From: Sphingobacterium prati
GTDB taxonomy: Bacteria; Bacteroidota; Bacteroidia; Sphingobacteriales; Sphingobacteriaceae
DNA: 64,000 nucleotides
Assembly (NCBI RefSeq): GCF_013167215.1
Contig: NZ_JABJWY010000024.1
Location: forward strand, 62,001-126,000
Direction of reading: 5' to 3'
Shown here in pieces: positions 1 to 7,831 of this stretch; the stretch's first letter is position 1, and each line of letters starts with the position of its first letter. The translations under genes were made by a program, and so were the position numbers. The notes under the pieces are model-generated. The model searched no databases and was not told the DNA's origin. It saw only the letters and a program-made list of their open reading frames with translations.

Positions 1-401
1 ATTGGGAGGCAGATGTGATGAGTCCTATCTGGAATCCCAAAAAAGCAAAGAAAAAATTGAAATCTTTACCAGATCTTATGATTTGTGATGCACTTCTGGA
101 TCAAAATATCTTTTCGGGTGTCGGCAATATTATTAAAAATGAGGTGCTTTTCAGAATCCGAGTGCAGCCCGAAAGTTTAATCGGAAATTTACCTGCAAAA
201 ATGATAGACAACCTAATTGTCGAAGCCCGTAATTACAGTTTTGATTTTTTACACTGGAAAAGAGCGTTTGTATTAAAAAAACATTGGTTGGTACACAATA
301 AATCGATCTGTCCGAAATGCGGAGAAAGGATAATTCGAAACCATTTGGGCAAAACCAAAAGAAGATGTTTTTACTGCCTAAAAGATCAAAAACTTTACTA
401 G
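1..401 (+). CDS. Fpg/Nei-family DNA glycosylase, C-terminal part (5' end outside window)
   Basis: This is the C-terminal half of a bifunctional DNA glycosylase/AP lyase that removes oxidised bases. The reading frame is open at the left edge (first full codon at position 3), so the catalytic N-terminus is missing. What remains is the helix-two-turn-helix region (ICDALLDQNIFSGVGNII) that grips damaged DNA and a C-terminal zinc finger, CPKC followed by CFYC with 16 residues between. The H2TH and zinc finger are diagnostic of the family. I cannot tell Fpg (MutM) from endonuclease VIII (Nei) without the N-terminus, although the divergent C-terminus leans towards an endonuclease VIII-like protein. 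Internal GTG/ATG codons near position 15 should not be taken as the start. Confidence 0.9.
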   Translation, partial: WEADVMSPIWNPKKAKKKLKSLPDLMICDALLDQNIFSGVGNIIKNEVLFRIRVQPESLIGNLPAKMIDNLIVEARNYSFDFLHWKRAFVLKKHWLVHNKSICPKCGERIIRNHLGKTKRRCFYCLKDQKLY

Positions 402-429
402 CTAAAATATTTTCGATCTATGTGTCCCG

Positions 430-612
430 CTATAGATCACCTTGGTCAGATTTTTTTTTCTTCTCTTCTTTCACTATAGCCTTCGATAAAGGCCGGATTT
501 CGGGTGTGTCTCCGAAAGCACCTCCTTCCTTTTTCAAATCTTTCTCTTTTTCTTTAGCATCATTTGTAATACCCTTAGGATCATCATAATTAATATTCAT
601 CATCCAGTACAT
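430..612 (-). CDS. small highly charged hypothetical protein (60 aa)
   Basis: This is a short lysine- and glutamate-rich protein without membrane segment or signal peptide. The start may be the first ATG or the internal methionines at residues 4-5, the latter giving MNINYDDPKG. The middle carries a KEKEKDLKKEGG stretch and the end is KEEKKKK, so it should be soluble and probably disordered. It lies convergent with the glycosylase gene. I do not recognise a family. Charged low-complexity sequence can arise by chance in AT-rich DNA, and an overlapping frame on the plus strand is open too, but the proline/aspartate-rich segments look protein-like. The remaining bases up to 746 hold nothing else I can name. 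Confidence 0.4.
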   Translation of the reverse strand: MYWMMNINYDDPKGITNDAKEKEKDLKKEGGAFGDTPEIRPLSKAIVKEEKKKKSDQGDL

Positions 613-746
613 TAATATTTTATAAATTTAGTGATCTTTTATACATAACAATCGAACAGGCAAAATCGTTGATCGGCCAAATGAAAACATATGAAAAACA
701 GCATAAACAAGTCTTCGAATTCCATATATTTGAATAAATTTTTAAA

Positions 747-1109
747 ATGAGAAAGAAAAAAAAGATTGTGCTTATTCAGGATAACGAAGATATTTTAAAC
801 ATAATGGACGAGGTTCTGGAAGATGAAGGGTATGATGTGACTTCATCTTTGACCACTGAACCAATCGAAAAAATTGATAAAATTGACCCCAATTTAGTCA
901 TTGTTGATGAGCACATTAAAGGAACAAAAAGAGGATCAAAGGTTATCGAAGAACTTAAATCGGATCCTGATACCGAAGATATATCTGCAGTATTAACTTC
1001 CACATCCTTTGACTTGCCGACAAAAGCGAACGCATGCAAAGCAGATGATTTTATCGAAAAGCCTTTTGATCTCGATCATATGGTTGATGTCGTAAAGAAA
1101 AACTCCTGA
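747..1109 (+). CDS. single-domain response regulator (receiver only)
   Basis: A stand-alone receiver (REC) domain of 120 residues with no output domain, expected to be a phosphate shuttle or to act by protein contact. The phospho-acceptor is the Asp in VIVDEHI (about residue 53), the switch Thr/Ser lies in LTSTS, and the conserved Lys is in IEKPFD. The acidic pocket at the start reads QDNED instead of the usual DDD/DDE, so one of the two metal-binding acids is displaced. No kinase is adjacent. Its C-terminal end (ADDFIEKPFDLD) closely resembles that of the receiver protein at 50679-51047, suggesting paralogues. Confidence 0.85.
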   Translation: MRKKKKIVLIQDNEDILNIMDEVLEDEGYDVTSSLTTEPIEKIDKIDPNLVIVDEHIKGTKRGSKVIEELKSDPDTEDISAVLTSTSFDLPTKANACKADDFIEKPFDLDHMVDVVKKNS

Positions 1110-1371
1110 CATAAAAATCTGATAAGTTATGGGTAAACTCAGGATAGAAGCATACGGCTGTTTATTTTACCTTTTTTATATAATATTAATCCCGCCCGTA
1201 TTATACGTCGTTTATACTCCTTTTTAAATGATTGGATTAGGTGTATGCACTGGGTAGACATAATAATCCTAACACTCCTTTAAATTTTTAATTGGTACAA
1301 AAGAATAGCTGAGAGCGGCATTAAGACCAGTCAAAAAAAATTAACAGCCATGGCTTATTTTAACTATATCA

Positions 1372-2001
1372 TTACCCCCGTTTTTTAGCGATCAGTCTGG
1401 TTATTAGTATTAAAAGCAATCCTAAAAGCAAAAAGACTAAGGAAAGGCTCAGGCTATTGATTAATACACGATTTATTCCCAATACGGAGACATCAACAAA
1501 AGGGTATGGATAAAATCCAGAAGACGCTCCATGCCACAAGGTATACAGGAAATAGAACATGGGATAAAGCAACCAACTAAATATCGAGCGCCATTGTATT
1601 AAAGGTTTATTAATTGAGCGCCACCAATAAATAAATACCAACATCGGAATAATCAAATGCAGGATTTCGTCAATAATCCTAACTATCCCTGCAGGATGCC
1701 ACAAAAAGCGTAAAACAAAATTGTAGATCAGTCCGACAATAAGAATATATAGTGTCAAAGCTGTGATTGCCACTGGCTTAGCAGCAAAGTGTCCAATAGC
1801 ACTATTGGGTAATAGTACGATAGAGGTGCAGCAAATTGCAACCATTAAATTCGTCAAAATGGTAAAATAGCTAAAAAAACGAATGATCAGCTCTAAATTC
1901 GAAATCGTTGAATTATTAATACTGATTAAAAATTGCGCAATAATTGCACCCCAACTTAATAGCGCTATGAAAGCTGCTAGGCTTTTCTGAGACAACATCA
2001 T
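1372..2001 (-). CDS. Pr6Pr family membrane protein
   Basis: A 209-residue integral membrane protein with six predicted hydrophobic helices. Features typical of the Pr6Pr family (related to eukaryotic FAR-17a/AIG1 proteins) include FFSYFTILTNL after the first loop, HLIIPMLVFIYWW in the middle and YPYPFVDV near the end. The conserved His and Tyr/Pro residues lie at membrane interfaces. The bacterial function is not established. It stands alone, divergent from the sigma-factor operon, with a 265-base intergenic region between the two starts that must hold both promoters. Confidence 0.8.
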   Translation of the reverse strand: MMLSQKSLAAFIALLSWGAIIAQFLISINNSTISNLELIIRFFSYFTILTNLMVAICCTSIVLLPNSAIGHFAAKPVAITALTLYILIVGLIYNFVLRFLWHPAGIVRIIDEILHLIIPMLVFIYWWRSINKPLIQWRSIFSWLLYPMFYFLYTLWHGASSGFYPYPFVDVSVLGINRVLINSLSLSLVFLLLGLLLILITRLIAKKRG

Positions 2002-2266
2002 GATCTATTTTTATACCCATTAAAAATAGAGAATTTATTAAACAAAATCTAAGTACTGATATCGTAACTTATCCATAGTGCAAAATCTCAAAATGTTAAG
2101 ATGCACACTATAGCGTGTCACGAGAATTAATATATCGTAAAAAAATGCATGATAGTTACACATTTGAGCTTGATAAAAGCGATTCTTTGATAATATAAAA
2201 ATTATTTTTTCAAATATAAGGTGATACCTTAACCATAATTGGTACATTGTTATAAAAGGTAACAAT

Positions 2267-2800
2267 ATGCACGGTGTTAGCAAATCAAAACGAGTAGCGG
2301 GGCGTCAGGCACTTTTTATTAATTTATATAAAAATGCGTTTCCCGCCGTCGCAAAGTATATAAGCCGCATGGGTGGCAGCTTTGATGAAGCCAAGGATGT
2401 ATTTCAAGATGCTTTGGTTGTATATTATGAGAAAGCCATTTTAAATCCAACGGTATTGAAAAATGATATTGGCTATCTGATTGGGACGGCCAAGAACCTA
2501 TGGTTAAAACGTTACTGTCAAACGAGTCACGACCAACCGTTAGATGATTTGGAAATCCCTCTAACAATTGACGAATTGCCTTCCAGTAAGCGCTTGCTGA
2601 GATTTTTGGAAACTGCCGGACATAAATGCATGGAGGTATTAAAGGGCTTTTACTATGATCAAATGTCGCTCCAAGAAATAGCAGATGAATTCGGTTATTC
2701 GGGAACACGAAGTGCCACTGTTCAAAAATATAAATGCTTGGAGAAAGTAAGAGATAATATTCGAGAAAAATCTTTGGTTTATGACGACTTCATGGAATGA
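2267..2800 (+). CDS. ECF-like sigma-70 family RNA polymerase sigma factor
   Basis: A 177-residue group IV (ECF-type) sigma factor. Region 2 is seen at about residues 22-55 (AFPAVAKYISRMGG, then EAKDVFQDALVVYYEK), which binds core polymerase and the -10 element. Region 4 is a C-terminal helix-turn-helix at about residues 120-165 (LKGFYYDQMSLQEIADEFGY, KCLEKVR). The linker is short, as in ECF factors. Its last 20 bases overlap the start of the next gene, and that gene lies 11 bases ahead of a ClpP paralogue, so all three are probably co-transcribed and translationally coupled. The start is the ATG closely following an AT-rich leader; there is no clear Shine-Dalgarno sequence, as usual in this phylum. 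Confidence 0.88.
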   Translation: MHGVSKSKRVAGRQALFINLYKNAFPAVAKYISRMGGSFDEAKDVFQDALVVYYEKAILNPTVLKNDIGYLIGTAKNLWLKRYCQTSHDQPLDDLEIPLTIDELPSSKRLLRFLETAGHKCMEVLKGFYYDQMSLQEIADEFGYSGTRSATVQKYKCLEKVRDNIREKSLVYDDFME

Positions 2801-3053
2801 AACCCAACAGATAGAGACCCATCTTATGGGGGAGACTGACCCCGGCGACTCATTGTTGTTTGATGCGCAATTATTGTTGGACGAGGACCTGGCCAGTAAA
2901 GTTATTGCGCAACAAAAGGCTTATTGTGTCATAAAACAATTTGGTCGCAAGCAATTGAAAAAGGAAATTGAAGTAATACACCAAACATTATTCTCACAGC
3001 CTAGACATATACGATTTAGCCAAAAAGTAAGGCGGCTATTTAGAAAACCATAA
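2781..3053 (+). CDS. small soluble anti-sigma-like protein
   Basis: A 90-residue protein beginning inside the sigma gene. Its N-terminal half (IETHLMGETDPGDSLLFDAQLLLDEDLA, written here in two parts: IETHLMGETDPGD and SLLFDAQLLLDEDLA) follows the pattern of the cytoplasmic N-terminal domain of Bacteroidota anti-sigma factors (IxxYLxGExxxxExxxFExxLxxDxxLA). The C-terminal half is basic (KQLKKEIEV, FSQKVRRLFRKP). Unlike classical anti-sigma factors it has no transmembrane helix and no zinc-binding HxxxCxxC. Position between a sigma factor and a protease supports an anti-sigma or adaptor role, but this is inference. It could instead be an adaptor that delivers substrates to ClpP/ClpX. Confidence 0.7.
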   Translation: MTTSWNETQQIETHLMGETDPGDSLLFDAQLLLDEDLASKVIAQQKAYCVIKQFGRKQLKKEIEVIHQTLFSQPRHIRFSQKVRRLFRKP

Positions 3054-3064
3054 TTCCAAATATC

Positions 3065-3748
3065 ATGAATATTGACAAAAATGAGTTCCGCAAATTTGCG
3101 GTCGGGCATTGCTATGTCCCAACAGATCGAATAGATAGTTATATTACTTGCATTGAACGCAACAGCACTCCCCTAGCAATGACGCCATACATTACTGAGG
3201 AACGCGAGCTTCGGGTATCGCAGATGGATGTATTTTCTCGATTAATGATTGACCGTATCATATTTATGGGAGCGCCTGTCGAATCCAATATCGCCAATAT
3301 CGTACAGGCCCAGTTATTATTCCTTCAATCCGTTGATCCCAAAAAGGATATACATATGTATATTAACTCTCCGGGCGGGGAAGTTTATGCTGGGCTTGGC
3401 ATTTACGATACCATGCAACTAATTAGTCCAGATGTCGCAACGATCTGTACTGGAATGGCCCTTTCTTTTGGCGCAATATTGTTATGCGGTGGCGCTGCTG
3501 GTAAGCGGAGTGCCCTAGCACATGCACGGGTTATGCTGCATCAACCTTTGGGTGGCGTACAAGGACAGGCCTCGGATATAGAGATTACTGCCAATCAAGT
3601 TTTGAAGATAAAAAAGGAACTTTATGACATTATTGCCAAACATAGTGGACAACCTTATCAAAAAGTGCATGATGTCAGCGACAGAGACCACTGGATGGTT
3701 GCTTCTGAGGCAAAAGAATTTGGTATAATAGATGAGGTACTGACCTAA
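3065..3748 (+). CDS. clpP: ATP-dependent Clp protease proteolytic subunit (sigma-linked paralogue)
   Basis: A 227-residue ClpP serine protease subunit that would form the tetradecameric proteolytic chamber working with ClpX/ClpA-type unfoldases. The catalytic triad is complete: Ser134 (GMALSFGA), His159 (MLHQPLGG) and Asp208 (DRDHWM), with the Ser-His-Asp spacing matching E. coli ClpP. The oxyanion-hole GG (NSPGGEVYAG) is present. The active-site motif is MALSFG where most ClpPs have MAASMG, and the N-terminal extension of about 35 residues contains a distinctive Cys/Tyr-rich stretch. No clpX or tig neighbour is present, so this is probably an extra ClpP, not the housekeeping one. It is the third gene of the sigma operon. 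Confidence 0.93.
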   Translation: MNIDKNEFRKFAVGHCYVPTDRIDSYITCIERNSTPLAMTPYITEERELRVSQMDVFSRLMIDRIIFMGAPVESNIANIVQAQLLFLQSVDPKKDIHMYINSPGGEVYAGLGIYDTMQLISPDVATICTGMALSFGAILLCGGAAGKRSALAHARVMLHQPLGGVQGQASDIEITANQVLKIKKELYDIIAKHSGQPYQKVHDVSDRDHWMVASEAKEFGIIDEVLT

Positions 3749-3774
3749 GCGCCATTATGCTACTAGCAGTAAAC

Positions 3775-3808
3775 AATCGCTATTGATTATAGGATGTCAA
3801 TAGCGATT
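3775..3808 (+). terminator. intrinsic terminator after the sigma-ClpP operon
   Basis: A perfect 12-base inverted repeat (AATCGCTATTGA / TCAATAGCGATT) with a 10-base loop lies 27 bases after the clpP stop. It is followed by ATTGGTTTGTTT. A convergent gene ends at 3833, so the stem may serve both strands. Confidence 0.75.
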
Positions 3809-3832
3809 ATTGGTTTGTTTCGCTAAAAAAAA

Positions 3833-4273
3833 TCAACTATATATCTTTTCTACTTTTTTCCTGAATACCAAAAATTCGACAACTGTGCATAATAAATAAA
3901 CTATTGAAAAAAGCAGCAGCAGCCTCAGCGGCGGAAGCACGATATCATATCGATAATAGTTGATCAAAACCTCACCTCCTAGAACAAGCACGCAGAAGAA
4001 AGGTATCCCTGAAAATGTCAAAAACGACAAAAAATAATTATACCTGATTTTTTCAATTTGATTGAGAAAAAATGATAAGGAACTAAAAACGATTATAACA
4101 AGGTATACCGTTGATAGACCCAAATTTATCAATATATTCAATATACTGATAAACCTTTCAAAAAGGGTATTATCAGCGGAGTTCAGGTCATTAATAACAA
4201 TTCTGTACAGAACTGATAGGGTTATACTTATCAGAATATTGACCAGCCAAAATTGAAAGATAGTTTTTTTCAT
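3833..4273 (-). CDS. hypothetical four-helix membrane protein
   Basis: A 146-residue protein with four hydrophobic segments at about residues 7-27, 45-70, 82-102 and 115-138, and a lysine-rich tail (RKKVEKIYS). I recognise no family. The spacing of the helices and lack of polar motifs suggest a structural or small regulatory membrane protein. It is convergent with the ClpP operon and upstream (in its own direction) of nothing obvious; the NUDIX gene lies 127 bases away in the same orientation. Confidence 0.7.
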   Translation of the reverse strand: MKKTIFQFWLVNILISITLSVLYRIVINDLNSADNTLFERFISILNILINLGLSTVYLVIIVFSSLSFFLNQIEKIRYNYFLSFLTFSGIPFFCVLVLGGEVLINYYRYDIVLPPLRLLLLFSIVYLLCTVVEFLVFRKKVEKIYS

Positions 4274-4400
4274 AACGTATAAATGTGCAACCTTTTATTC
4301 TTTAACACATTAATTTTAACTAAGTTCCATTTCGTTCCCTACCCAAAGGATCTTATCCGGCAAAAATGATAAATTCCAATCTTCGGTATGGATATTATTT

Positions 4401-4883
4401 TTAAAGTTCCGCTGACCAACCACCTGTAATAGCCGCTAATTGCGTAAGGAAAGAAATTTGCTGCACATTAATTTTCCTCTTGGCCTCTTCCATCGTAAAC
4501 CAGGCGCCACTGTCTATTTCCGGAAATGTCTGTATCCTACCCGATTTTGGTGGCCATTCCATCTGAAAATTATTACTGATAAGACCGTCTGGATCAATGT
4601 CGCCCTCAACAGCCCAGCACCGTACAATTTTTCCGCCTTTTTGCTTAACAGGATTTAATCGTATAAAACTTCCGTTGGGCAAATACCCAGTTTCCTCCTG
4701 AAACTCTCTCTTAGCTGCCTCCAGTTCACTTTCATTGTCCTCCACCTCCCCCTTGGGTACGGTCCACCATCCTTCGTCTTTTTTTGCAAAGAAGGGGCCG
4801 CCAGGATGAACCAGAAAAAAAGAAATTTCTGTTCCCTGAAATTTATACAATAATATTCCGGCACTGAATCTCGTTTTTGTCAT
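4401..4883 (-). CDS. NUDIX hydrolase
   Basis: A 160-residue NUDIX enzyme expected to hydrolyse a nucleoside diphosphate linked to another moiety. The NUDIX box is intact: G-x5-E-x7-REFQEETGY starting at GEVEDNESE, about residue 45. The preceding PGGPFFAKKDEGWWTVPKG segment is the form seen in proteins annotated as NUDIX hydrolases with a phosphohistidine-linked relative or in Ap4A-type hydrolases. Exact substrate cannot be deduced. The start MTKTRFSAG leads directly into the first beta strand, so it is well supported. Confidence 0.9.
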   Translation of the reverse strand: MTKTRFSAGILLYKFQGTEISFFLVHPGGPFFAKKDEGWWTVPKGEVEDNESELEAAKREFQEETGYLPNGSFIRLNPVKQKGGKIVRCWAVEGDIDPDGLISNNFQMEWPPKSGRIQTFPEIDSGAWFTMEEAKRKINVQQISFLTQLAAITGGWSAEL

Positions 4884-4972
4884 CTAAATAAGCGCATTAT
4901 AAGTAAAGCTTTACAATTATTACTAATTTTCAATTTCAGAATGCCATTTCTTATATTACACAAATATTTGGC

Positions 4973-5239
4973 TTAATCTTCTTCTAAATAGACCTGGTGA
5001 ACGACGAACCTAACATTTTTACTGAATAATAGCATATCATCCACATCCGCAGAATCTATGGCATAAAGCGTATCTACCTCACCGCCATCCAAAAGTTCAG
5101 CATCTGGTATGAGCTCAAAAAAAGTGATCCCCTCTATAGTAGATAGTTCCTCAACCTTAATATAGGATACTCCTTGATTTTTCCAGATGGATAGAATTCC
5201 GCCAGAAAATAATTGATAAGTATTTGCTTGCATTGACAT
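4973..5239 (-). CDS. hypothetical protein (88 aa)
   Basis: A small, acidic, soluble protein with no membrane segment or signal peptide. It alternates short hydrophobic strands (GVSYIKVEEL, GITFFELI, VRFVVHQVYL) with acidic turns, suggesting a small beta-rich fold. No family recognised. It sits between the NUDIX gene and a decayed gene remnant. The ATG chosen is the first of the pair at residues 1 and 3 (MSMQ), either being possible. Confidence 0.6.
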   Translation of the reverse strand: MSMQANTYQLFSGGILSIWKNQGVSYIKVEELSTIEGITFFELIPDAELLDGGEVDTLYAIDSADVDDMLLFSKNVRFVVHQVYLEED

Positions 5240-5278
5240 GGTGCAAATTAGGAAAAAATTGGCTTATTACAGTTCCTC

Positions 5279-5685
5279 TTATAGTTTCTCCAACGTCTTA
5301 ATTACTTTTTCATTCCTAGGATTGATTTCGAGCACCTTTTTATAATTCTGCTTCGACTTGTCTTTTCGGCCTGCTTTCAGCTAAACTATCATATACGCTC
5401 GTCGGGTACAAAATCGTATTGACACTAAAATATCGATAGCCTGAGCAAGTTTTTTTTGATGGAGTAGTCATAACCCGTTCCATTCAGAAAACCTATCCCC
5501 ACTTTAATAAGTTCCACAGGACTATCTACATTCTGCATGGACATCAGATAAAACAAGCAGTATGACTGACAATATTTTTGAATGTGACTTTTTCCTCCTG
5601 GTCCGCTCTGTCCCCTCCTAAATTGCGGGACGGATTCTACGAATGATCGATGAATACAAAAATAGTTATATAAATTCCCAATCAA
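5279..5685 (-). pseudogene. degraded gene with a C-terminal TPR-like tail
   Basis: Reading the minus strand, pieces of one protein appear in successive frames. The first (5425-5685) includes SPVELIKVGIGFLNGTGYDY. It is followed by KKLAQAIDIL in a second frame, then YDSLAES, then KAGRKDKSKQNY and KKVLEINPRNEKVIKTLEKL in another frame, ending at the stop at 5279-5281. The last parts match the usual C-terminal tetratricopeptide ending (YDSLAExYLKAGxKxKAxxNYKKxLExNP) found on many Bacteroidota serine hydrolases. At least two frameshifts and an in-frame stop separate them, so the gene is dead. The N-terminal domain is lost or too altered to name. Confidence 0.65.
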
Positions 5686-5807
5686 TTAAATTAATAGGCC
5701 ATTACTATCGGAATGATTGAACAACATTTGGGGTCTGTCTTAATTTTTAGAAAGGCGCTGAATCTTTTTAAAAATTTAATATATATTTATGTATCTAAAA
5801 CTTATAC

Positions 5808-7385
5808 ATGTTAGAAAATTTCGCATTCTATCTATTTTTGGTACTATTGATTACCATGCTTATCATGCTGGCAAAAAAAATTCAGGTTGCATACCCTGTG
5901 TTGCTTGTCTTGGCCGGGCTTTTGATAAGTTTTATTCCGGGTGTACCACCTATAAAAATAGAACCTGAATTAATATTTATTATATTTCTGCCACCTCTAT
6001 TGTATGAAGCGGCCTGGTCTACCTCATGGAAAGAACTTTGGCGATGGCGCAGAATTATTTTTAGTTTTGCTTTCGTTGTGGTATTTTTTACTGCATTATC
6101 AGTTGCGATTTTCGCTAATTATTTCATCCCCGGATTTTCTTTGGCTTTAGGTTTTTTATTGGGCGGAATTGTTTCTCCTCCCGATGCAGTAAGTGCAGGT
6201 GCAATTTTGAAATTTGTAAAAGTGCCGAAAAGATTGGCTTCGATTCTTGAAGGCGAAAGCTTGTTGAACGACGCTTCTTCCCTAATAATTTTTCGTTTTG
6301 CAATGATTGCAGCAGCAACCGGACAATTTGTATGGTATGAAGCAGCAGGTAGCTTTGTGTGGATGTGTGTTGGTGGCGTTGGTATTGGCCTTGGAATGGC
6401 ATATATTTTTCTGAAAATGCACAAAATTTTACCAACAGATCCAAATATAGATATATTATTGACTTTTATTGCACCATTCTCCATGTATTTGGCAACGGAA
6501 GAGCTTCATGCTTCTGGCGTCTTAGCAGTCGTAAGTGGCGGCTTGTTTCTCTCCTACCGCAGTCACGATTTCTTAAGTAGCGCATCTAGAATACGTACCG
6601 TAACAGTGTGGGAAAGTCTTTGTTTTCTGCTCAACGGTGTGGTTTTCATGCTAATCGGTTTAGATTTACCTGAAATTGTCAACGGTTTGGGTGATACTGA
6701 TATTTATACGGCGATCGGTTATGGTGTTGCGGTTACAACAGTTCTAATTATTGTAAGAATTTTCGCAGGCTATGCTGCAGTAATCACCACATTAATTATG
6801 AGAAATTTCATCACCGTTGCTGATGCACAGTCCCCCGGTTGGCGAACTCCTATGATCATTGGATGGACTGGAATGAGAGGTGTAGTTTCTTTAGCTGCGG
6901 CGCTTTCAATCCCTTTAACATTGGCTGATGGAACTCCATTTCCACAGAGAAATCTAATCCTTTTCATCACATTTGTCGCCATTCTTCTGACATTGCTTGT
7001 TCAAGGGCTTACCCTTCCTTTTTTATTAAAAAAAATCCCATTGATAGACAGAGATTTCGTGCGAACAGAAAAAGAAATCGATTACGAAATTCAAAACAAA
7101 CTTGCTCAAGTGGCAGTGGACAAAATTCACCAGGATTATGCGGATAAAGTAGACAGTTTCCCTACATTGAAGGACCAGTTACAGAAATATGAAAATCAAT
7201 TGACTAGTTCTGAAATCATCATTAATTACGCTGAATACCGAAAAATCTATATCGACATTTTAGAGACTCAAAGAACTTGGCTTATCAATAAAAATCGTGA
7301 AGAACTTTTGTTGGATGAGGAAATTATTAGAAAACACCTACGCTTACTCGATCTTCAGGAAGAAAGAATGAATATGAGAAGTTAA
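5808..7385 (+). CDS. Na+/H+ antiporter (CPA1 family)
   Basis: A 525-residue monovalent cation/proton antiporter of the inner membrane, exchanging Na+ (or K+) for protons. About 12 hydrophobic helices fill residues 1-410. CPA1 landmarks are GGIVSPPDAVSAGA, the ion-binding Asn-Asp in GESLLNDASSL and GWTGMRGVVSLAAALSIP. A hydrophilic cytoplasmic tail of about 115 residues follows and is rich in charged helices; such tails regulate transport in this family. The gene is monocistronic or paired with the SRPBCC gene 80 bases downstream. Closest named relatives would be E. coli YjcE-like proteins; ion specificity is not predictable. Confidence 0.92.
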   Translation: MLENFAFYLFLVLLITMLIMLAKKIQVAYPVLLVLAGLLISFIPGVPPIKIEPELIFIIFLPPLLYEAAWSTSWKELWRWRRIIFSFAFVVVFFTALSVAIFANYFIPGFSLALGFLLGGIVSPPDAVSAGAILKFVKVPKRLASILEGESLLNDASSLIIFRFAMIAAATGQFVWYEAAGSFVWMCVGGVGIGLGMAYIFLKMHKILPTDPNIDILLTFIAPFSMYLATEELHASGVLAVVSGGLFLSYRSHDFLSSASRIRTVTVWESLCFLLNGVVFMLIGLDLPEIVNGLGDTDIYTAIGYGVAVTTVLIIVRIFAGYAAVITTLIMRNFITVADAQSPGWRTPMIIGWTGMRGVVSLAAALSIPLTLADGTPFPQRNLILFITFVAILLTLLVQGLTLPFLLKKIPLIDRDFVRTEKEIDYEIQNKLAQVAVDKIHQDYADKVDSFPTLKDQLQKYENQLTSSEIIINYAEYRKIYIDILETQRTWLINKNREELLLDEEIIRKHLRLLDLQEERMNMRS

Positions 7386-7465
7386 TCTTATTTTGTAATT
7401 TCAATTTAATAGTTTAAATTATAAAAAGACATAACCATTTTAAGAAATTATTTAAGTATCATATC

Positions 7466-7831
7466 ATGGATAAGATTGGTCTAACAAAAGATGCTGGCTG
7501 GCAATATGGAATCAGGAGAACGGTAGATTTACCTTTAGAAGAGGTATGGGATTACTTGTTCTCCACAAATGGATTTAAAATATGGGCAGATCAGGTTCAG
7601 ACAGACTTCAGCACATTTAAAAAATATTCTCACATCCGGACCAAATGGAAAATGAAAGACTGGGATGGTGCTGCCAGTCTTCAACTGCGAGTATTATCAA
7701 ATTCAAGGACAAAAAAAACAACTATTGCCTTACATATCGACCAAATCAAAAATGAGTTACATCGAGACCAGGCAAAAAAATATTGGACCGGTGTTCTCGC
7801 GAAAATTATAGAAAAGTTAAGGTCTGCCTAG
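7466..7831 (+). CDS. SRPBCC (START-like) domain protein
   Basis: A 121-residue protein with the helix-grip fold signature: a first strand and amphipathic helix GIRRTVDLPLEEVWDYLFS, then GFKIWAD and the middle strands including KMKDWDGAASLQLRV, ending in a long C-terminal helix (YWTGVLAKIIEKLRS). Resembles the AHSA1/activator of Hsp90-type subgroup, which binds small hydrophobic ligands or partners. It is slightly short for that group (usually 130-160). Function unknown; it may be co-transcribed with the upstream antiporter, but no shared role is evident. Confidence 0.75.
   Translation: MDKIGLTKDAGWQYGIRRTVDLPLEEVWDYLFSTNGFKIWADQVQTDFSTFKKYSHIRTKWKMKDWDGAASLQLRVLSNSRTKKTTIALHIDQIKNELHRDQAKKYWTGVLAKIIEKLRSA

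Noticed and set aside
3065..3748. Housekeeping ClpP
   Set aside because: Absence of tig/clpX neighbours, a sigma-operon location and a MALSFG active-site variant argue for an additional ClpP; not proven.
5808..7831. Recent horizontal transfer of the antiporter and SRPBCC genes
   Set aside because: The codon use looks slightly different by eye, but I have no measured composition or phylogeny to support it.
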